Source of the DNA: Sycobia sp. Sy_11
Lineage: Eukaryota > Arthropoda > Insecta > Hymenoptera > Epichrysomallidae
Direction: 5' to 3'
Assembly: GCA_018907035.1 (NCBI GenBank)
Contig: JACCIC010000140.1
Location: 724,501 to 788,500 of the forward strand
Length of the DNA stretch: 64,000 nucleotides
In this document: piece after piece, positions 1 through 11,949 of the stretch
Position numbering within the stretch: the first letter of the stretch is position 1
How the letters are laid out: the number at the start of each line of letters is the position of its first letter
Position numbers and translations under genes: made by a program
Notes under the pieces: model-generated
Databases searched by the model: none
What the model was told of the DNA's origin: nothing
What the model saw: the letters and a program-made list of their open reading frames with translations, nothing else

Positions 1-424
1 CATAATCAGGATCCTTTACTAAGAAGCATTGAGAACAAAAGAACAGAGAAAACAATTTCGAAATCGCATTGACTCTCCTGATGCTCCAGTGTATTAGCCC
101 TGCGAGTGATTTGACTGTTATTACAAATAAAAAGAAAAAAAAAGAAAAAGAAAAAAAAAACGAAAAAAAAACATCCCTAATAGCAATCGCCAGTAAAACC
201 TTACTTTCGTACGCGTCGTGCGCGAGCGCGCTTCGCGAGTAATCGCCTTAACCCGAACACGCCCGCGATGACCTTTCGCGTCGATTCCGCGAAAATCGAA
301 CGAGGGGCGCGACGCGCGCCGCCGCCGGCTTGAACGTCGATCGTGTCGCGGCTGGGTTCAATGCGAGCCGTAACGGCAGCGCTCCGGAATCGCGTTGGCC
401 AACCACGTTCGACGATTCCGTTAG

Positions 425-425
<1 letters not shown>
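1..425. other. CpG-rich unique sequence, no gene seen
   Basis: A purine-rich, A-dominated tract (129-173) is followed by CpG-rich unique DNA (about 200-415). No open frame longer than 60 codons and no splice-framed exon could be recognised. The CpG density fits the other GC blocks of the window. Confidence 0.7.

Positions 426-459
<34 letters not shown>
426..459. repeat. (TA)17 microsatellite
   Basis: Pure TA run directly after a CpG-rich block, at the change to AT-rich DNA. A second short run, (TA)8, lies at 571-586. Confidence 0.95.
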
Positions 460-461
<2 letters not shown>

Positions 462-1370
462 AACGAGAGGTAAACTATACTAGTAAGTATTCAATTTGAT
501 TCGATGGAAAAATTTGAAAGCGGAAGAGGAGCGTGAAAAAAAAATCGAGAGATCGATTTGACCTATGTGTGTATATATATATATATAGCTTCGGTATGAA
601 AACGGTTATAGTCTATCGAAAGAGAGGATGTAAATCGGTCAAAACTATGGGGATTCGCTAAGATATCTCACCAACAGTTATCATCCTATGTCCTTACTTT
701 GTCTTCGATCATTTATGTTTATGAAAATGTATAAAAGCGTGTTCGATGTTAAATACAGGAGTTATAATTCAAATTTTTTATTACCCTAAATCTGTAGATA
801 CTTTTCGATAATCAAGTATGTCTCTCATTTACGCAACGATTTAATGTTCTTTCATTTTTTTTCAACCATTCGTGTCAATAATTAACCTTTTGTTTATTGA
901 AAAAAATTAATTATAATGATTTATAATTTTTATCTGTAATATATTGGGAGCAGATTTTAAAAATAAAAATCAGCCCACTAATAGCCGTTAAACATGATCG
1001 AAGGTAAAGAGTTGCTTAATATACTTAATGCGTAAAACATTCATCAAACAGCTCTATTCAGCCTTTAAAATTGAGTAATAGCATTATTCTACATCCTTAT
1101 AATAATCGGCGTATAAGCGAATATAAATTAGCTTCATAATTCATAATCTATATAATCCTCTGTAGCCGATTTGCGTGAGGCCGCGTTAAGCTCCAAAGAA
1201 TCGCATTTCAATACATACCATTATAAGATGATAATCGAGCGATATCCCGGCGGCTGATCGATCCTCGGCGGGCTTTCACCGCGATATTACGGTCGCAAGC
1301 CGAGTCGAACCTCTATCCACCGGGATTACGTAACAGTTTTTCCAAAACCCTGTACAGATCTGTATATGTG
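460..1370. other. AT-rich unique sequence, no gene seen
   Basis: AT-rich DNA with stops in all frames. It becomes richer in CpG after about 1180. Nothing resembling a gene, RNA or transposon end was recognised. Confidence 0.65.
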
Positions 1371-1373
1371 CAA

Positions 1374-1404
<31 letters not shown>

Positions 1405-1410
1405 CACACA
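1371..1410. repeat. (CA)n microsatellite, slightly interrupted
   Basis: About 19 CA units with one CG interruption near 1398 and one AA near the start. Confidence 0.9.
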
Positions 1411-2101
1411 CCTCTATTCGCAGGAGCAGCTCAGAAAACTGGGCAGAGCGTACAAACGGCCGCGCGCACGGGGCAGAACAATAAGTGATTCTCCTCCGCG
1501 CATCGACGTATTATCTTCGCATCGGCTTGTATATAAAACCGTGCCAGTGCACGATTGTTCGAGACTCGTATCCCCTTTGTATTTGTATATACACACATTT
1601 ACTATCTATGATAAAAATTATCAGATCATTGATGGAGGGAGAGTCTGAAAAAGACGGGATGAAGGTCGTATCTGCCTCTTTGAAATCCAGGAAGCGTAAA
1701 TGCGACTCTTTCAGGAACAATTACTTGAATCATTCCCTAAAGGGTCGCTTCAGTTTCAATTCAATCTTTTGAGATTCAAAAATATTAAGCCATCCTAAAG
1801 GATCGACTGAATGATTCGCCAGTAAAATATGGCGCTATCGAGCGTTTGTCAACAGGTGGCGACGCGCTACTTTTTACGTCCACGCATCTAAACTTTGATT
1901 GACGACTATATAACTAGAGCATAACATTACAGCTCCACCGCAATACATTTTTCAGATAAATTTCATCTTATATGGAATATGGAAAAAACATATTGCAGAC
2001 ACAAGAATGCAAATGGTGTATGCTTGCTGAATCCTTCCATGACGAGTTCGTGACCAAGAAAAATAAATTTTATTGATACGATTAAAAGCATCGCAATGCA
2101 C
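1411..2101. other. Mixed unique sequence, no gene seen
   Basis: Short frames are open on both strands between 1414 and 1772. The overlapping antiparallel reading and unremarkable predicted peptides argue against coding. No repeat partner was found elsewhere in the window. Confidence 0.6.
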
Positions 2102-2368
2102 TCAATATCTTAATGCGGAATCCTGTGTCTTACAATGACTCTCAAAATTTGACGGGACCATCATCCAGTTACTAAAGTCAACCTTGGAAAGCCCCAGCTT
2201 CTTTCTTAATACCCAAGTTTTTTGCAAAACTGCAGTAGCCATTCTTTCAACGGATTCTTCCTGTAATCCTAACCTCAGAGCCCTCTCCTTAGCCTCACCT
2301 AAACCTTCTGATCTGAAGCGGCGGCACTGACCGGTAAATGTGACTAAGACTACTCGTAGAACTCCCAA
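2102..2368 (-). other. Unassigned 88-codon open stretch, possible gene or transposon fragment
   Basis: This minus-strand stretch is open from a Met to a stop in otherwise stop-rich AT sequence. The predicted peptide has ordinary complexity, with charged and hydrophobic residues mixed, unlike the microsatellite-derived frames elsewhere. I do not recognise a family. Near-continuous readings also exist in another minus-strand frame. It could be a piece of a decayed transposon, an exon, or chance. No splice sites or promoter could be assigned. Confidence 0.15.
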
Positions 2369-2369
2369 C

Positions 2370-3640
2370 CACTTGTCTATACAAGTTTTATTTTAAGCGC
2401 GCGTTTCTTCCTTCCTAATAGAACGGGTAATCAGTTTCCGATGTTCCTTTAAATATTTAACGATATGACGTAATCATCTCTTTCACGTCGAGAGTATAAT
2501 ATAAGATTGGTTTCCTTACGGAGAGCTGACGTTAGTCGAAAAATTCGGAACTACCCTACTTTTGGGAGTGTCTTGGGAAGATCTCCCCTCCGCTCGAAAA
2601 AAAAATCTATTTAATAATATCAGCATTTGGATTGGTAACTATACGCTAAAGTTGATTGCATTGTCGGGTGAATTTGATACAACTTCCAAAATTTATAGGG
2701 GTATTTTTGTCACACTATATTATTGCTACAGTATCGCGTTAGGATAAATGAAGTGCTATTGATTTTTTGAAATAATTGATTAAATCATATCAATCAGAAC
2801 AGAACAAAATGGAAGAGTTATCGGCAACATGTTCATAGAAATCAGGAAATTTGTCAATTGTTGTAGAAAATGCAAATTTTAAAGTAATTTATCGTCTCCC
2901 ATAAAAGTTTTATTATTAAAAAAAAAAATACTTCAAAACAGTGTCAATCCTACCACTCTTTAGAAAACAGCACAATTATAAATTTCTAAAAGAGCGAAAA
3001 ATCACTTTCTATGAGGGATTTTTCACATTGTCGGTTTTACAAAATAGACTTCTTTAGTCTAAAAACGAATTCGAAAAACCTTTTCCATTTTCGTGACGAA
3101 TATATCTTATCCTTTTTTTTGTCAGCATTGAAATGAATGGCTTATTAACAAACAAACATTTGCAACATCGATCATATATTTGGTTTGATGCGTCTTATCC
3201 GAAAAAAACAGTCTCTATTGCTCGACATTATCACAGTGTCAATTGTGCTATTCTTTCTGACAGTTTATTTATGCCACATAAACATTACAGATCCTTAATA
3301 CCAACCCTCGAGGTACACGCATTTTTATTGCTATAAAGTAATTTATTTCTTTTTCACTTCTTCGAAATCTATCAGAACAATGGCTATATAATTGACAATA
3401 ATACTTGGATGGTGCATTTCATGCCCCCCTGTCCGTCGTTTATCTAATACTGCCAACGGTCGCCCCAACCCACGGCTACCGACTGCCGCTGATATTGCTA
3501 CTGTGCACATTTCCTTCGAAGCCCTCGCTCCTCGTCATCGTATCCCGCATAGCCGAGATCCGCTGACGCTACGTTCCGCGCATCATACGTTCGCGACGCT
3601 CTAAAGATTATCAGTTTCTTTTTCACCCCCCCCCCTACCT
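2370..3640. other. AT-rich unique sequence with a GC-richer island at 3392-3604
   Basis: Mostly AT-rich and stop-dense. A GC-richer island on the plus strand at 3392-3604 is open for 70 codons from a Met, but its peptide (many Arg, His, Pro, Ala) is what GC-rich DNA gives by chance. No family recognised. Confidence 0.55.
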
Positions 3641-3768
3641 ACACATACACAATACGTATGCGCTCTCGCTTCCTTTGTACAGATTACGTATGTACATGTG
3701 TGTATAGGCGTTTATATATTATGCGCATTATATATTATGACGTACCGTTGCGGGAGCAGAACGGAGAT

Positions 3769-3796
3769 GGGAGAGTGGGAGGGGGGGGTGGGGGGA
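3769..3796 (+). other. G-quadruplex-capable G-rich run
   Basis: On the plus strand, four or more G-tracts of at least three G separated by 1-4 bases, ending in an eight-G and a six-G tract. It fits the usual G3+N1-7 pattern. Folding and any function are inferred. Confidence 0.6.
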
Positions 3797-4272
3797 GAAA
3801 GCACAAATATACGAGGATCCATAAGCCCCTCGTCGCCTCTTAAGATTTCTCACGATTATTATTATTATTCATATGGCGCCGAACGCGCTTCGCTGCCTAG
3901 AACTACATGAATATGCGCTGCTACCTTTTTGTATAGCGGCGGCGGGAGCTCTCTCTCTCTCGCTCTCTCTTTCACTCACTCTCCGATACATCCTTATGTA
4001 TATACATCTTGAGAAAAGCGCGGCAAAGGAGCCTCATTGTCGTACGGGGCGATGATTTGGAAGGTCGAGTGGAAAGAAGAGAGAGAGAGGGAGGGAGGAA
4101 ACGGTAGTAGTACCCGATGAAGTAAATAGAAGAAGAGTCGGGCCTGCATATATGGCAAAAGAAAAGGAGGGGGAGCAGGGGGCGAAGGAAGACGCGGTGC
4201 ACTCGGACGCATTCTAATTTTCTCCGCGACCCTCCTCACGGGGTTTCACCTCGCTTCTATGGACAAACAAGA

Positions 4273-4275
<3 letters not shown>

Positions 4276-4331
<56 letters not shown>
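4276..4331. repeat. (TA)28 microsatellite
   Basis: Pure 56-bp TA run, one of several arrays in the window at almost exactly this length. Flanked by CpG-rich DNA. Confidence 0.97.
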
Positions 4332-4333
<2 letters not shown>

Positions 4334-5065
4334 TATAGGTAGTAGATACACGCGGGGATGAGGTAAAAGCCGCCGAACCTCTATCTCGACGATATACATA
4401 TGTATATACACACTCGCACACACGTGTGTGTGTGTGTGTGTGTAAAATATTATTTGTAAGGAAATGAGCCGTGAAGAAAAATCCAAAAGACGAGCGCGCC
4501 ACTACCGCCGTCCTACACTCCGTTGTCGTCGCTGCCGGCTGGCTAGGCTCCCCCCCCCCACTCGCGCTACCGCCATAATAGCGCGATATACGCGGGGCGC
4601 GCGGAGACCGAGAGTGTCCTTTGTGGGCGCGCGGCCAGACCGCGCCGCGTTGCTCGCGCGCGGGCGCAACGAAGAGATAAAAAAAAAAAAAAAACAACAA
4701 AAAAAACAAAAAACAAAAAAAAACAAAAAAAAGAAGAAGAAAAAGGCGCGGCGCATCGCGTCGCGTCTCTTTTGCCGAGAGCTCGCTTTCGCGCGCGTAA
4801 CACACAGCAGCCCGGCCACTCTAAGTGATGAGATCTCCAGTGCCCGTCGTCGCGGGGGCATTAAAGTATTGCGGGTGGCTGTACTGCGGTCGCCCTCCCC
4901 CCCCCCGTACAGCCGTTCTGTTTCTCTCTTTCTATTTACTTTGTTTTGCACATTACATATATATATATATATATAGTCGTGCGTTTCTTTTTGCGCGAAC
5001 AATGTAATATGCAGTGCGGCTGCGTGCGCGACTCTGTATATAGCTTGCATTGTTGCATATTAAGA

Positions 5066-5067
<2 letters not shown>

Positions 5068-5117
<50 letters not shown>
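5068..5117. repeat. Compound (CA)n(TA)n microsatellite
   Basis: About 19 CA units pass directly into a short TA run. The CA strand is the plus strand. Confidence 0.95.
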
Positions 5118-5278
5118 GTATGTATATATATACGTTACACATAGCACATATAGATGGGAGAGAGCGACGGGCGAGCGAGGAGCGACAGTCACTCGCCTCT
5201 GATTACACGGGCCATTATGCAAGCACAACGGCGCCTACGCGAGCGAGCGCGGGGGTGGGGTTAAAACAGGAGGAACGC

Positions 5279-5296
5279 CGCGCGCGCGCGCGCGCG
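5279..5296. repeat. (CG)9 run
   Basis: Pure alternating CG run of 18 bp, a sequence type able to adopt Z-DNA. Similar runs occur at 27670-27685, 31544-31560, 55668-55684, 59933-59946 and 61694-61711. Confidence 0.9.
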
Positions 5297-5411
5297 TTCT
5301 CTCTGTGTCTATGCAAAAAGAGGCAAAGAAGAAAGGAAGAAAGAAGCGGGCAAGTGTGCAAAGGGAGGGGGAAGTGCGGGAAGAATGGTAGGGAAGCCCG
5401 CGAGGGAACGA

Positions 5412-5413
<2 letters not shown>

Positions 5414-5450
<37 letters not shown>
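5414..5450. repeat. (TA)n microsatellite
   Basis: Pure 37-bp TA run inside the CpG-rich block. Confidence 0.95.
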
Positions 5451-5452
<2 letters not shown>

Positions 5453-5628
5453 ACATACGCATCTCGGACGACCTGCCGCTTCTGCGGGGCACAGTGTTGA
5501 TGTTGCTATATGCATAATAAAAACGTCTGTCCATCCGCCCATACCTACTGATGCGCAGCCCCGGAAATCTGCACGCGCCGCTTTAGCGCGTCTCCGCGTA
5601 TCAGTCGAATGATATTTTTTCCCGTGCT

Positions 5629-5631
<3 letters not shown>

Positions 5632-5684
<53 letters not shown>
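5632..5684. repeat. (TA)n microsatellite, 53 bp
   Basis: Pure AT/TA run, followed by a slightly interrupted CATATA tail. Confidence 0.96.
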
Positions 5685-5690
<6 letters not shown>

Positions 5691-5750
5691 CGTCTACCCC
5701 GACCGTATAACCTTGCTCCTTTGTGCGAGACGAGGCGCTTCAAAGGGATG

Positions 5751-5756
<6 letters not shown>

Positions 5757-5802
<46 letters not shown>
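5757..5802. repeat. (TA)23 microsatellite
   Basis: Pure 46-bp TA run only about 70 bp after the previous array. Confidence 0.96.
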
Positions 5803-5807
<5 letters not shown>

Positions 5808-5900
5808 TACATGCTGCACGCAATGCCGGGGCGAAATTAACGACGGCGTTGCCAAGCTGTTCTCTTTGGCTTCTGAGGGGCAGCATCCGCACCCGTCCAA

Positions 5901-5903
<3 letters not shown>

Positions 5904-5950
<47 letters not shown>
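5904..5950. repeat. (TC)n microsatellite
   Basis: Pure polypyrimidine TC run of about 47 bp on the plus strand. It is a mirror repeat and so able in principle to form a triplex (H-DNA). Confidence 0.95.
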
Positions 5951-5954
<4 letters not shown>

Positions 5955-6237
5955 CCTTCTCTCTCCCTCTGTCCGCAGTCCCCTTCTCCCTCTTCGTTCG
6001 CGCGCCTTTTTCGGGAGCCGTTTGCATAATTCGCGAGCCAGTTGGGCCGTCTCGTCGGGAGAATATAAATGCCGTGGGAGGGTGTGCGAGTATTAGAAAA
6101 CATTAAAGCGGGACATTCTTGATTTCGACGGTCCATTTGTCTTGATTATATATGTGGGGCCGGGCGGAGGGTTGGGAGTGATAGATTTGGTGTTGCGTGT
6201 TTTCCAATCGATGATTCGGACGAAATCTCGGACAGAA

Positions 6238-6240
<3 letters not shown>

Positions 6241-6296
<56 letters not shown>
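6241..6296. repeat. (TA)28 microsatellite at a block edge
   Basis: Pure 56-bp TA run exactly where the CpG-rich block gives way to AT-rich DNA. Confidence 0.97.
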
Positions 6297-6297
<1 letters not shown>

Positions 6298-6893
6298 GGA
6301 AAAATCGTTTATTTCTTATATTAGAAAATTTGTCCAAGGAATAGTACGACACTTTTGGAATTTGTAATAGTCAATTGAAATTTACCATGTTGGCAAATGC
6401 ATCAAGTTTTAACGTTTATTTTTAATTATAATTTACCAGGGAGCATTAAAGTGAAAATCCCAAGACGTTTGAGTAAAAATTGGTTTTGTTGACTCTTCTG
6501 TTCCGCGAGTAAAGTAAAACGAATGCTATTTTATGTTGGGATAAAATTTGATCTTCTTTCGCAACCCCTTATGTTTCTGTTCGGCTAAAACTCCCTGCAT
6601 AGTTGGTGAAACTATGTGCAACTATGGTGTAAAAACGTGAAATTGCGAAATAATGAAAAATCGCCTGACAAGCAAACGTAGAAATCTGTTCTTCTACTTA
6701 AATACAATCTTTTCTGATTTTTTTTTTTAACGACTCCCTTATAATTTAAAATAATCAGATTATTGACCCTTTACAAGGAATCATCTCATTCAACGAAAAA
6801 ATAAAAAGTTATTTTTCTAGCTGAACCAGGAGTTAAGATTAATTATTTATGTTTTGCAATGATGCTATAAAATAGCAATAATTTTAATCCCAT

Positions 6894-7034
6894 GTGTAGC
6901 CTATGTAAAAATAATTTTTTCCTCATTCGAACCGACAAGTCGCACGTTATCGTCACTTCATTACGGTCCTCACGAGGAAAAACATAGTCCTTACCTTGTA
7001 TGAAAAAGCTTCTTTACGAACTTAGTTACAACAT
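6894..7034. mobile_element. Dispersed repeat family C, copy 1
   Basis: Shares two blocks, in the same order, with 13531-13608: a GTG-AGCC...TTTTTCCTCATTC-AACC block and an ACCTTGTATGAAAAAGC block (the other copy has ACCTGGTACGAAAAGGC). Between the blocks this copy has about 57 bp that copy 2 lacks, and the break falls at a shared ACC. The element type is unknown; a decayed MITE-like repeat is one possibility. Confidence 0.55.
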
Positions 7035-7185
7035 GATGTACTGTATGTACTTCCGTACATAAATCCTTTCCATACACGGTAAAAAATCTACTATTAGTTT
7101 ACAATGAAAAACTTTTTTTATTATATACGTATTTATGCGATGATTTTCATACATGCATACATACATAATATAAACATACATACAT

Positions 7186-7194
7186 AGTAAAAAG

Positions 7195-7244
<50 letters not shown>

Positions 7245-7253
7245 CTTTTTACT
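7186..7253. repeat. 68-bp perfect palindrome with a TA-array core
   Basis: A TA run (7197-7242) is flanked by perfect inverted arms: AGTAAAAAGTAAT at 7186-7198 and its exact complement ATTACTTTTTACT at 7241-7253. The arms add 13 matching bases per side, of which about 11 are non-TA. TA runs elsewhere in the window lack such arms. Confidence 0.95.
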
Positions 7254-8651
7254 TATTTCTTATTCACTTTTCGAAAATTCACTATTCGTGTTTTCGGGAA
7301 ATGAATATGTGAGGTTATCTCATTCGTTTTATGTTCTGAAATAAGAAATATGATGGTTGAGTAACATGATCGTTAATATTCATATGATAAATAATATAAT
7401 AAAAAATATAATAAAAAGTTAATATGCATATGCAATCAAGCATATGATCGTTAATATTTAAAATATAACTTCTATTCATTACAGAAAGCATTCTTTCGTG
7501 ATATCAATAAGACAATTATCTTCAAGTAGAAGAAAATTGTTCATTTTAGACAAAAAAAGGTATATGTATTAGATTTATTTTTGACCAGAAAAGAAAATTT
7601 CTACATAGTTATCGCACAATCTTGAATTTTTAAGTACTTTCACGAGTTTCGCCCTCTGGTTCAGTCGTTTTTCATTTACCCAGAGTTTTGTCAGTCTAAG
7701 CTTTTTTTAGATACAGCGTGATATGGCTAGTGAGTAAAGAAATTGAAAGTTCTGTGAATATTTTTTTCTGCAAGGCAGCGTAATTTTTACTTTGTCCGTG
7801 TACTAATGAATAAAAATGACTGTTTTATCTCTAATTGCGTAAAAAAAAATCCATAGTTCAAATTATTACATTCGTTTCTAATAATCCACTAATAAAGTCT
7901 ACGATCTGGTGAAGAAACGTTACAGTCCAAGCTTTTATTACGAAAGATTCATAGTCATTTAATTTCAATTATTCTCGTCCCGAAAAATTAATACGACTTT
8001 AAATTATAATATATGTACGTAATATACTTATAAATTAAAACTTATATTGGAATTGAAATTGTCGTGAGCGACTGACGTCTTTATAATATCGAGGAGAAAT
8101 AAAGTTTTATCAAACGTCGATGCTGATTTATTGTTTCGACAACATTACTCATACCACTATTTTATCTATATAAACTTAGTTTTCCCATCTGTTATCTTCC
8201 CTGACCAATCAATGTCGCCCACCCCCCCCCCCGGATCAATAAGGACAACTTGACGCTATCATCTTTTCTATTGGCTAAATTCAATAGGGCATTTTCAAAA
8301 TAATTTCATAAAAGTTACTTGCTCGTTCCTACAATGATACTTTGAACAAAAATGCCTACCTATTCAAAATCAAAAAAAAAAAAAAAGAACCAATCGATGA
8401 GCAATGTCCAATCCAAAGACTGAATTTTTGACTTACTATTTACAATGCTCCGATGCGTATATCTCCCGGACCCCTGCCCAAAATCCATTCTTGATCCTCC
8501 GACGTCATTTGCTCATCGGCTCAAGAAATCTCACCGGACTCTATCGCTAACCTCGAACCCTCGAGGAGGGCTCGAATCGCCTACGCGCGCGAACGAAGAA
8601 ACTTGGACGCGTACGAGCGCGAATTTAACGCCTGTCCATTACGATTAGGAT

Positions 8652-8686
8652 GGGATGGGATGGGCTGGCGGGGGGGGGGATGGGGG
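8652..8686 (+). other. G-quadruplex-capable G-rich run
   Basis: Plus-strand GGGAT repeats run into a ten-G tract and then a five-G tract, with loops of 2 to 7 bases. This is one of the best quadruplex candidates in the window by pattern. Folding is inferred. Confidence 0.65.
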
Positions 8687-8909
8687 TGCGCGCGGAGGTT
8701 GGGGAGCGCAGGATGCATTTAATCCACGCGCACAAATTCCAATTCGCTCTCCGGGACGAATCTCTGTTTGCCGAGCGTTAGCCGGCAGTAAAACGGAATT
8801 GGGAAATGTCCCATGCGATAATGAATCCACCGCGCGCATCCTTACATACATACATAGATATATATATATATAGTCGAGGGAGAAAATCGATTTCCAAATC
8901 TGCCGCGGG

Positions 8910-8937
8910 TTCGTTCGTTCGTTCGTTCGTTCGTTCG
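8910..8937. repeat. (TTCG)7 tetranucleotide array
   Basis: Seven perfect TTCG units, a CpG-containing tetranucleotide repeat. It reads as Val-Arg-Ser-Phe or the reverse in chance frames. Confidence 0.95.
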
Positions 8938-9350
8938 CTCGCCTGCACTGCCACCCCTCCCCACCCCCCTCGTCTCCGCGTATATCCATCACAGCCCTGA
9001 TCCCTCCTCGCCGCCCCCCCACCCGCCCCCCCCAAGAACTCGCCCACCGAGAATCGGATACGTATAGGCCATCCGTCTCCTCGACCCCTCCCGCCTCCCC
9101 CCCCTGCCCCAGCGCGCTGCTCGTTGCGAAGCCAGGGGTGCGCGCGTCAGAGGGGCGTCATTATACATATACAATGGACGTACGGTCGGCGGGATCATTC
9201 GCGGGCTCGGCTTACCCGTCGAGGGACTCCCGGCGATGGGGACCGCGCGTGATTTCAGAAAATCGGCGTAGACGCGTAATTCACGTTCGTCGCCGAGAAA
9301 TGCCTCGATTCTTTAATGCGCAATTTTAATCGGGTGCGTATCGTTCGTTC

Positions 9351-10437
9351 TGCCTTTTTTTTTTTTTTTCGTTAATTATTATAAGGACTGCGAGGATTCG
9401 CGCTCGCTTTAACTTCTGCAGACGATCCGGATGTTCGGTCCTTTTATTCGTGCCTAATCAGCCGCCTGTAATATGAAACTTGAATATATAATGCAACTCG
9501 ACGTTTTATTAGATGATTGCGAACTGTTAAAAAAAAAGGGGTAATAAAACAACGACGTTTACGGGCGAAACAGCGCGCTTGAGGCATTGCTGTAGGTTTT
9601 TCGTCGCGCTATTCAGTCGATGCGTACAATTCGAGAAAATAATTTCGTATTTTTCGATATATCGCTGAAAATTGGATAAACATCCGAGGTAGCGATATTT
9701 TAAACCAAGAAACCTTGAGAATGTGGTCAAATAACCACAAATTGCAAGTTTAGTATAAATGTATTGTTTTGCTTGAACATGTCCATAATTTGAACCCACC
9801 CGCTTATTCTGAAATACCATTTGTAACGAACGTCTTCGAATGATTCCATTTAATTATTGCTGCTAAACAAGCCAAAATTTTTCATGTATTCCAAAAAAAA
9901 AACAGAAACATATATTAAAAAAAAAGACCTCCCCAGAAGATTAATACCGATCAACATCACCTCAAGTTCGAATCATATATGACTAATCAAATTGAAAAAA
10001 ATAAAAATGTTTAGGGACAAATTTTTCATAGTATGATTTATGAGCGAATTACTAAAGTCCTGACGGACTACTGGTTAACAAACTGAACGCAATGATACTT
10101 CAAAATGCAAAACAAATGTCCATTTATAAATTAAATGTCGTTATTAGTAGTCATAGTTTAAATCATCAAAACTTAGCAACGGATGAATTTATGAAATAGA
10201 ACAACAAATTAAATTTTCGTAATATATTATACGTAAAAAATCGTATATTACACGTATTCAACGAAGTGTATACAATTTTCATTAATGTTAATTCTACATA
10301 TTACATACGTAAATCATTAAAATTATAATAATAACGTTAAATAAATTTATATATTCAGGCCCTGATCCTTCGCATCACTTATCAGACGAGACCAGGCAAA
10401 AAATTGTAATGATGCCACTCTCTGAAGGGGAAAAGAG

Positions 10438-10440
<3 letters not shown>
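9351..10440. other. AT-rich unique sequence, no gene seen
   Basis: A poly-T tract (9355-9370) begins an AT-rich stretch. A 97-codon minus-strand open stretch (9527-9820) has no recognisable motif and an ordinary AT-rich composition. I do not call it a gene. Confidence 0.6.

Positions 10441-10441
<1 letters not shown>

Positions 10442-10503
<62 letters not shown>
10442..10503. repeat. (AG)31 microsatellite
   Basis: Pure 62-bp purine run on the plus strand, the longest GA array in the window. Confidence 0.97.
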
Positions 10504-10504
<1 letters not shown>

Positions 10505-10676
10505 AAATCCGAAGAAAGAAGCTAGAGCACGCCATGAAATCCTTACCAGGCCGTCTGTCGCCCATGACATTATATATTCGCACGGCGAGCAAGGAAGCGA
10601 AACGCAAGGAAGCCCCGAAAGAGCGCGCGACGCTCGCTCTATCGGCCCAGATTCACGCTGGTGGCAGCGACAGCTA

Positions 10677-10781
<105 letters not shown>

Positions 10782-11208
10782 CCGGGGGATCCTTTAAACG
10801 GGGAGAGCCCCCGCCTCGTCTAACTCGCCGCGCTGCGCAATTTATCGGCGAATTACGAGAGCCGAATAACCCACGTGCACCCTTGGGCCATCGCCATCGG
10901 GCAGTAACCCGCGATTTGTAATACGCGCGCGTGTGTGCGCTCGCGTGTATATCTGCAATATATATATATATACATCTATATATGTATATAAAGCACTGCG
11001 CACGCCGACCATCTGCGGGGAGCCGCGCGCGCGCCATTCTCATGCGAAAACTAGTATAGTAACACAATACCCGTGGCGGGGGGAGGGGGGCGAGAGACGA
11101 CCGCTATATAGCGCTGGGCACAGAAAATCTGTCGTCGCGCCGCCCGCCTCCTCGTCTGCCCCTCCCCGCAGCCCTTCGATGCGCTCGGTCTTCCCCTTGT
11201 CAAGGGCA

Positions 11209-11210
<2 letters not shown>

Positions 11211-11240
<30 letters not shown>
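11211..11240. repeat. (CT)15 microsatellite
   Basis: Pure CT run followed by interrupted CT-rich sequence to about 11262. Confidence 0.95.
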
Positions 11241-11247
<7 letters not shown>

Positions 11248-11892
11248 ACTCCCTCTCTCTCTGCCCGGCCTTCTCGCGATCGGTGTTGCGCGCGCAGGAA
11301 GAAAGCAGCCCTCCCCCCAACCCCGCGTCAGGTTTGTAAGACTTCCCGATGATGATGCAGATCTGCGAGGGTGCAAAGAGAGCGATTCCGACGGTGAGTG
11401 GGGGGGGGGCGGACGAGTGGGGGGCGGATCGATTCGGACGACGACGAGAACGATGCTGCGCTCTGTCCACGTTCCCTATATATACTTATAACTCCTTTTC
11501 TATGCGTTTATAATTCCCTGCGTTTTTGGGGCTCTCGCTCGATGGGCCGGGGGAGGGGGGAGAGAATGGGAGAGCGAGAGGGGTTGGCGCGCTCGCCGGA
11601 TTTTCTTCCCCTCTGACAATAAGAGAGGTGCGCGCGTAGTGCGTAAGAAGCGTTCGGAGGAATCGTTTAACAATATTTTTCCTGGGCGTTAAAGCTACTT
11701 TTCTCCATCCCCTCCCCCCCCCCTAGGGAAAAGGGATTCCACGCGCGTACGTCGTCGATTCAAAATGATTATACGGCAGTAGCCTGCACGAAAATTGTTG
11801 AACAGAGCCGTGTGTACGTAAAAGAAATACCATCTCTGCTTTAGCCCTTCGTTACCACAAAAAGAATTTCATGACGGTTATCTATATAGTAT

Positions 11893-11896
<4 letters not shown>

Positions 11897-11945
<49 letters not shown>
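11897..11945. repeat. (AT)n microsatellite at a block edge
   Basis: Pure 49-bp AT run at the change from CpG-rich to AT-rich DNA. Confidence 0.96.

Positions 11946-11949
<4 letters not shown>

Larger units (their letters stand above)
3641..6300. other. CpG-rich, microsatellite-dense block
   Basis: CpG-rich DNA carrying at least nine dinucleotide arrays: CT near 3950-3983, TA 4276-4331, GT 4422-4443, TA 4957-4975, CA/TA 5068-5117, CG 5279-5296, TA 5414-5450, 5632-5684, 5757-5802 and 6241-6296, and TC 5904-5950, plus an A-rich tract (4680-4745). Long frames here, up to 184 codons, read through these arrays on both strands and are not credible genes. Confidence 0.85.
6301..8400. other. AT-rich block with repeat family C copy 1 and a TA palindrome
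   Basis: AT-rich, stop-dense DNA. Apart from the family C copy (6894-7034) and the palindrome (7186-7253), I see only unique sequence and short poly-A, poly-T and poly-C runs (a C-run lies at 8221-8232). No gene recognised. Confidence 0.65.
8401..9350. other. CpG-rich block with G-runs and a TTCG array
   Basis: GC-rich DNA with long G/C homopolymer runs, a short TA run (8859-8872), a TTCG array (8910-8937) and a G-quadruplex candidate (8652-8686). Short frames are open on both strands and have the Arg/Gly/Pro composition of chance GC-rich translation. Confidence 0.75.

Noticed and set aside
10442..10503. GA arrays as GAGA-factor or Polycomb response elements
   Set aside because: Pure GA microsatellites are frequent throughout the window and no clustered Pho-type sites were seen, so function cannot be claimed.
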